Part shown: positions 5,119 to 7,975 of the stretch, in pieces
Layout: each line of letters opens with the position of its first letter
How positions within the stretch are numbered: position 1 is the first letter of the stretch
Assembly: GCA_937914895.1 (NCBI GenBank)
Contig: CALGIL010000297.1
Location: 1 to 7,975, forward strand
Length of the DNA: 7,975 nt
Direction of reading: 5' to 3'
DNA from: an uncultured Angelakisella sp.
Lineage (GTDB): Bacteria > Bacillota > Clostridia > Oscillospirales > Ruminococcaceae
Notes under the pieces: generated by a model
Databases searched by the model: none
Seen by the model: the letters and a program-made list of their open reading frames with translations, nothing else
What the model was told of the DNA's origin: nothing
Position numbers and translations under genes: made by a program

Positions 5119-6217
5119 TAAAACCTTGGGATTTGAAATTATCCGCGGCGCGGCCTCCATCCTGCTGGCGCTGGCCGTGGCCATGGTCTTCATCTTCATC
5201 ATCAGCGACGAGCCCTTTACCGCGCTGTACAACCTGATTGTGGCCCCCCTTACCAACATGCGCTACATCTGGATGATTTTGGAGCGGATGATCCCCATCA
5301 TCTTTACGGGCCTTGGGGTGTGCGTGATGTTCAGCGCCAACCAGTTTAACCTGGCCGGCGAGGGCACCCTGTATATCGGCGCTTTTGTGTCGGCTCTCTG
5401 CGCCATTTACTTCGACCTGCCCCCCGTCCTTCACGTCATCGTCTGCATTCTGGCCGCCGTGGTGGTGGGCGGGCTCTCCATGCTCATTCCCGCCATCCTC
5501 AAAACCAAGCTGGGGGCCAGCGAGATGGTGTCCTCCCTCATGCTCAACTATATCCTGCTGCAGCTGGGGCTGTACTTCCTCAACTACCACTTCAGCGACC
5601 GCACCCAGGGCGCCACCATGACCTTCCAGTTTAAGCCCACCGCCCAAATCCCCAAATTTCTGCCCAACCTGATTGGGCGCACCAATTTAAGCTGGGGCAT
5701 TGTCATCGCCCTGGCCGCCACCGTGGTCATCGCCCTGTTTATGTACCGCACCAAATGGGGCTACGCCATTCGGATGATCGGCGTCAACGAAAGCTTTGCC
5801 AAATACTCCGGCATCAAGGTGGGGGCCATGGTGGTCCTGTGCCAGGTGCTGGGCGGCGTGCTGTCCGGCATGGGCGGCGCCGTGGAGATGCTGGGTTACT
5901 TTGAGCGCTTTAAATGGCGCCAGCTGCCCGGCTATGGCTGGAACGGCGTCACCATTGCCATCCTGGCCAAAAACAACCCCGCCTTTGTCCCTTTGGCCGC
6001 CTTTTTTATGGCCTATCTGGAGCGGGGCTGCAACCTGATGCAGATTAACTCCGACGTGCCCGCCGAGATGCTCAGCATCATTCAGGCGGTCATCTTCCTC
6101 TTTTTTGCCGCCGAGCAGTTTTTGGCCAAGTACCGCCACAAGCTGGTGGTCAAGGGCGCCAAGGAAGAGCTTGCCGAACGCACGTCCGGCCATGGGAAGA
6201 AAGGAGCTGAGACTTAA
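5111..6217 (+). CDS. ABC importer permease 1 (NupP type)
   Basis: Integral membrane subunit forming half of the substrate channel in the cytoplasmic membrane; 368 residues, usual for the family (BPD_transp_2 fold shared with sugar and branched-chain amino acid permeases). Hydrophobic segments are visible at about 14-31, 60-76, 84-102, 107-130, 140-158, 195-211, 236-258, 277-304 and 320-338. Family marks are FSANQFNLAGEGTLYIGA (74-91) and the cytoplasmic ATPase-coupling loop GYAIRMIGVNESFAKYSGI (217-235). The C-terminal tail (339-368) is charged and probably cytoplasmic. The ATG is 6 nt after AAGGAGGG (5097-5104), inside the end of the ATPase gene, and the two genes overlap by 8 nt, which points to translational coupling. 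It should pair with the product of the next gene to make a heterodimeric channel. Confidence 0.94.
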   Translation: MRNKTLGFEIIRGAASILLALAVAMVFIFIISDEPFTALYNLIVAPLTNMRYIWMILERMIPIIFTGLGVCVMFSANQFNLAGEGTLYIGAFVSALCAIYFDLPPVLHVIVCILAAVVVGGLSMLIPAILKTKLGASEMVSSLMLNYILLQLGLYFLNYHFSDRTQGATMTFQFKPTAQIPKFLPNLIGRTNLSWGIVIALAATVVIALFMYRTKWGYAIRMIGVNESFAKYSGIKVGAMVVLCQVLGGVLSGMGGAVEMLGYFERFKWRQLPGYGWNGVTIAILAKNNPAFVPLAAFFMAYLERGCNLMQINSDVPAEMLSIIQAVIFLFFAAEQFLAKYRHKLVVKGAKEELAERTSGHGKKGAET

Positions 6218-7191
6218 TGCTGGATTTGCTTAGCCGCATCGTCTCCACTGTCTTCTCGGTCCCCTTCGCCTTTTCCATCCTGCGCATTACCACCCCCATC
6301 CTCTTTGCGGCCCTGGCCGCGGTGGTGGCCGACCGGGCCGGCGTTACCAACATCGGTCTGGAGGGCATTATGATGATTTCGGCCCTGACGGGCGTCATCT
6401 TCAGCGCCTGGACCCAGAGCGCCTGGTTCGGCCTTCTCATGGCCATCCTGCTGGGGGTCCTTGTCGCCCTGATGATCGGCTTTTTCGCCCTGCAGCTGAA
6501 AACCGACATCATCCTGGCCGGTATTGCCGTCAACATGCTGGGCGGGGGCGGCACCATCTTCTTCATGTATCTGGCCTCCGGCGACCGGGGGTATTCCGCA
6601 AACCTGGCCAGCAAGGTCATGCCCACCGTCCATATTCCTCTGCTCAGGGACATCCCCGTTTTGGGCGAGATTTTGTCCGGGCACAACCTTTTGACCTATC
6701 TTGCCTTTTTGTGCGTGCTGCTGGTGTGGATTCTGCTGTACAAGACCCCCCTGGGGCTGCAGCTGCGCGCCGTGGGCGAAAACTCCCACGCCGCCGATTC
6801 GGTGGGCGTCAGCGTCAACCGGGTCAAGTATCTTGCCCTTGCCGTCTCCGGCGTGCTGGCGGGCATGGGCGGCGCCTTTATGTCCATGGGGTATATGTCC
6901 AGCTTTAACACCAACATGACCGCCGGCCGCGGCTTTATCGCCCTGGCCGCCGAGGCCATGGGCCAGGGCGAGCCGGTGGGCACCATGCTCACCTCGCTGC
7001 TGTTCGGCTTTGCCGACGCCCTGGCCGCCAACATGCAAAGCCTGGGCCTGCCGGCGGAGCTGGTGAAGATGACCCCCTATGTCTTTACCATTGCGGGGCT
7101 TGCCATTTACGCGGCCACTAAGCTGGGCACCCACCGGCGCAAAAAGCGCAAGGGGCAGACCACCGGCGGCGCCGCCCCGGAGGCCTCCTGA
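6217..7191 (+). CDS. ABC importer permease 2 (NupQ type)
   Basis: Second channel subunit; 324 residues, usual length and shorter than permease 1 as in related operons. Hydrophobic segments lie at about 11-38, 48-65, 70-92, 97-119, 158-174, 205-227, 237-247, 254-272 and 285-300. Family marks are TNIGLEGIMM (44-53), the coupling loop LRAVGENSHAADSVGVSV (183-200), AGRGFIALAAEAMGQGEPVG (236-255) and PYVFTIAGLA (287-296). The tail after residue 304 is strongly basic (HRRKKRKG), so it should face the cytoplasm. The start codon overlaps the permease 1 stop as TAATG, with AAAGGAG upstream at 6200-6206, so the two are almost certainly translated together in equal amounts. It ends 21 nt before a terminator hairpin. 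Confidence 0.94.
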   Translation: MLDLLSRIVSTVFSVPFAFSILRITTPILFAALAAVVADRAGVTNIGLEGIMMISALTGVIFSAWTQSAWFGLLMAILLGVLVALMIGFFALQLKTDIILAGIAVNMLGGGGTIFFMYLASGDRGYSANLASKVMPTVHIPLLRDIPVLGEILSGHNLLTYLAFLCVLLVWILLYKTPLGLQLRAVGENSHAADSVGVSVNRVKYLALAVSGVLAGMGGAFMSMGYMSSFNTNMTAGRGFIALAAEAMGQGEPVGTMLTSLLFGFADALAANMQSLGLPAELVKMTPYVFTIAGLAIYAATKLGTHRRKKRKGQTTGGAAPEAS

Positions 7192-7212
7192 CTTTTGTCT
7201 TTTGGGGAAAAC

Positions 7213-7248
7213 GCGGGGGCGCGCCGGACGGTGCGCCCCCGCATTTTT
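7213..7248 (+). terminator. GC-rich terminator between permease 2 and nucleoside hydrolase
   Basis: GCGGGGGCGC (7213-7222) pairs perfectly with GCGCCCCCGC (7233-7242). Inside, GCC (7223-7225) pairs with GGT (7230-7232, one G-T pair), leaving the loop GGAC. The stem is thus 13 bp, followed after one A by TTTTT (7244-7248). It begins 21 nt after the permease 2 stop codon. The T-run is short, so read-through into the nucleoside hydrolase gene 45 nt further on is plausible. Confidence 0.8.
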
Positions 7249-7293
7249 AACACCCATTACAGGTGCCGCTTTACGCGGCGGAAAGGACCTTCT

Positions 7294-7975
7294 ATGAAAC
7301 GGATTCCCGTCATTTTGGATGGCGACCCGGGCCACGACGACGCCATTGCCTGGGTGCTGGCCGCCTCCTCTCCCCTGTTGGACATCCGCGCCGTCACCTC
7401 GGTGTGCGGCAACCAGACTATTGAAAAGACCACCTACAACACCATGCGCGTCATGACCCTTTTGGGCCTGCGGGTGCCCATGGCCATGGGCCGCCCCGGC
7501 CCCCTGGTGGGCGAGGCCATTGTGGCCCCCACCGTCCACGGCCAGACGGGCCTGGACGGCCCCGACCTGCCGGAGCCGGACTTTGAGAAAAGCCCCCTGT
7601 CGGCGGTCCAGCTGATGGCGGAGGTGCTGGCCCAAAGCCAGGAGCCCGTGGCCCTCATCCCCACCGGGCCCCTGACCAACGTGGCGGCGCTGCTGCTGGC
7701 CCACCCGGAGCTAAAATCCAAAATCCGGGTCATCTCCCTGATGGGGGGCGGCATCCACCACGGCAACTGGACCCCCGCCGCCGAGTTTAACATTCTGGTG
7801 GACCCCCACGCGGCCAAAATCGTCTTCGAATCCGGTATCCCCCTGATCATGGCGGGGCTGGACGTCACCGAAAAGGCCCTTATCCAGCTCGAGGATTTTC
7901 AGCGCATCCGGGCGGTAGGCAATCCCGTGGCGGTCACCGTGGCCGACTGGCTGGCGTTTTTCTACCAGTTCCACC
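7294..7975 (+). CDS. Nucleoside hydrolase (IUNH family), 3' end outside the window
   Basis: Cleaves the N-glycosidic bond of ribonucleosides to give free base and ribose, in the cytosol. Only the first 227 codons are visible; the family is usually about 310-330 residues. The N-terminal calcium-binding signature DGDPGHDDA (9-17) fits the family's DxDPGxDD. Also visible are VCGN (37-40), VHGQTGLDGP (81-90), PTGPLTNVA (123-131), MGGG (150-153) and GNWTPAAEFNILVDPHAA (157-174), whose N166 matches the conserved ribose-binding Asn. The final catalytic segment lies beyond the edge. The ATG follows GGAAAGGA (7280-7287) by 6 nt. A 5-bp hairpin, GCCGC/GCGGC (7265-7279), abuts the ribosome-binding site. 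I see no good promoter in the 102 nt after permease 2, so it is probably read from the importer operon through the terminator. Base preference (purine, pyrimidine or broad) cannot be told from this part. Confidence 0.95.
   Translation, partial: MKRIPVILDGDPGHDDAIAWVLAASSPLLDIRAVTSVCGNQTIEKTTYNTMRVMTLLGLRVPMAMGRPGPLVGEAIVAPTVHGQTGLDGPDLPEPDFEKSPLSAVQLMAEVLAQSQEPVALIPTGPLTNVAALLLAHPELKSKIRVISLMGGGIHHGNWTPAAEFNILVDPHAAKIVFESGIPLIMAGLDVTEKALIQLEDFQRIRAVGNPVAVTVADWLAFFYQFH

Noticed and set aside
6214..7704. A 496-codon minus-strand reading frame over permease 2 and the hydrolase
   Set aside because: It spans two clear + strand genes and a terminator and has the Gly/Gln/His-rich composition of an antisense shadow.

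Overview
The window is GC-rich (about 60% by eye, with G/C-heavy third codon positions), has strong Shine-Dalgarno sites (GGAAAGG, AAGGAGG) and consensus sigma-A promoters. It carries a BMP-family nucleoside-type ABC importer. Together this fits a high-GC Firmicute, probably an Oscillospiraceae-type gut clostridium. The phylum is a fair inference; the family is a guess from composition and gene style. All convincing genes are on the + strand.

Layout. Positions 1-545 hold no convincing gene. They contain a series of hairpins, including two copies of one 20-bp palindrome (CCTTTCCA-N4-TGGAAAGG), and end in a near-perfect promoter (TTGACA, 18 bp, TATAAT). This drives a complete glycerol kinase gene, glpK (546-2033), closed by an intrinsic terminator (2057-2100). 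A second strong promoter (TTGACA, 18 bp, TGnTAGAAT; 2191-2220) and a short leader precede a four-gene importer operon. Its genes are a BMP-family substrate-binding lipoprotein (2300-3442), a double-domain ATPase (3556-5118) and two membrane permeases (5111-6217 and 6217-7191). A 12-bp perfect hairpin separates the lipoprotein gene from the ATPase gene. The last three genes overlap by 8 and 1 nt. A GC-rich terminator (7213-7248) follows, then the first 227 codons of a nucleoside hydrolase gene, which runs off the right edge.

How the genes work together. The lipoprotein, ATPase and two permeases match the NupN-NupO-NupP-NupQ type of importer, whose characterised members take up nucleosides (some spirochaetal relatives take up riboflavin). 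The nucleoside hydrolase immediately downstream would split imported nucleosides into base plus ribose, so the right half of the window reads as an uptake-and-cleavage salvage unit. glpK is a separate transcription unit. No glycerol facilitator or glycerol-3-phosphate dehydrogenase is visible beside it.

I found no mobile element, CRISPR array, tRNA or rRNA, and no clearly new biological system. The points most worth checking are the repeated palindromes and possible structured RNA at the left, the hairpin that probably sets lipoprotein-to-ATPase stoichiometry, the terminator just before the nucleoside hydrolase, and a glycerol kinase without the histidine that HPr phosphorylates in many Firmicutes.
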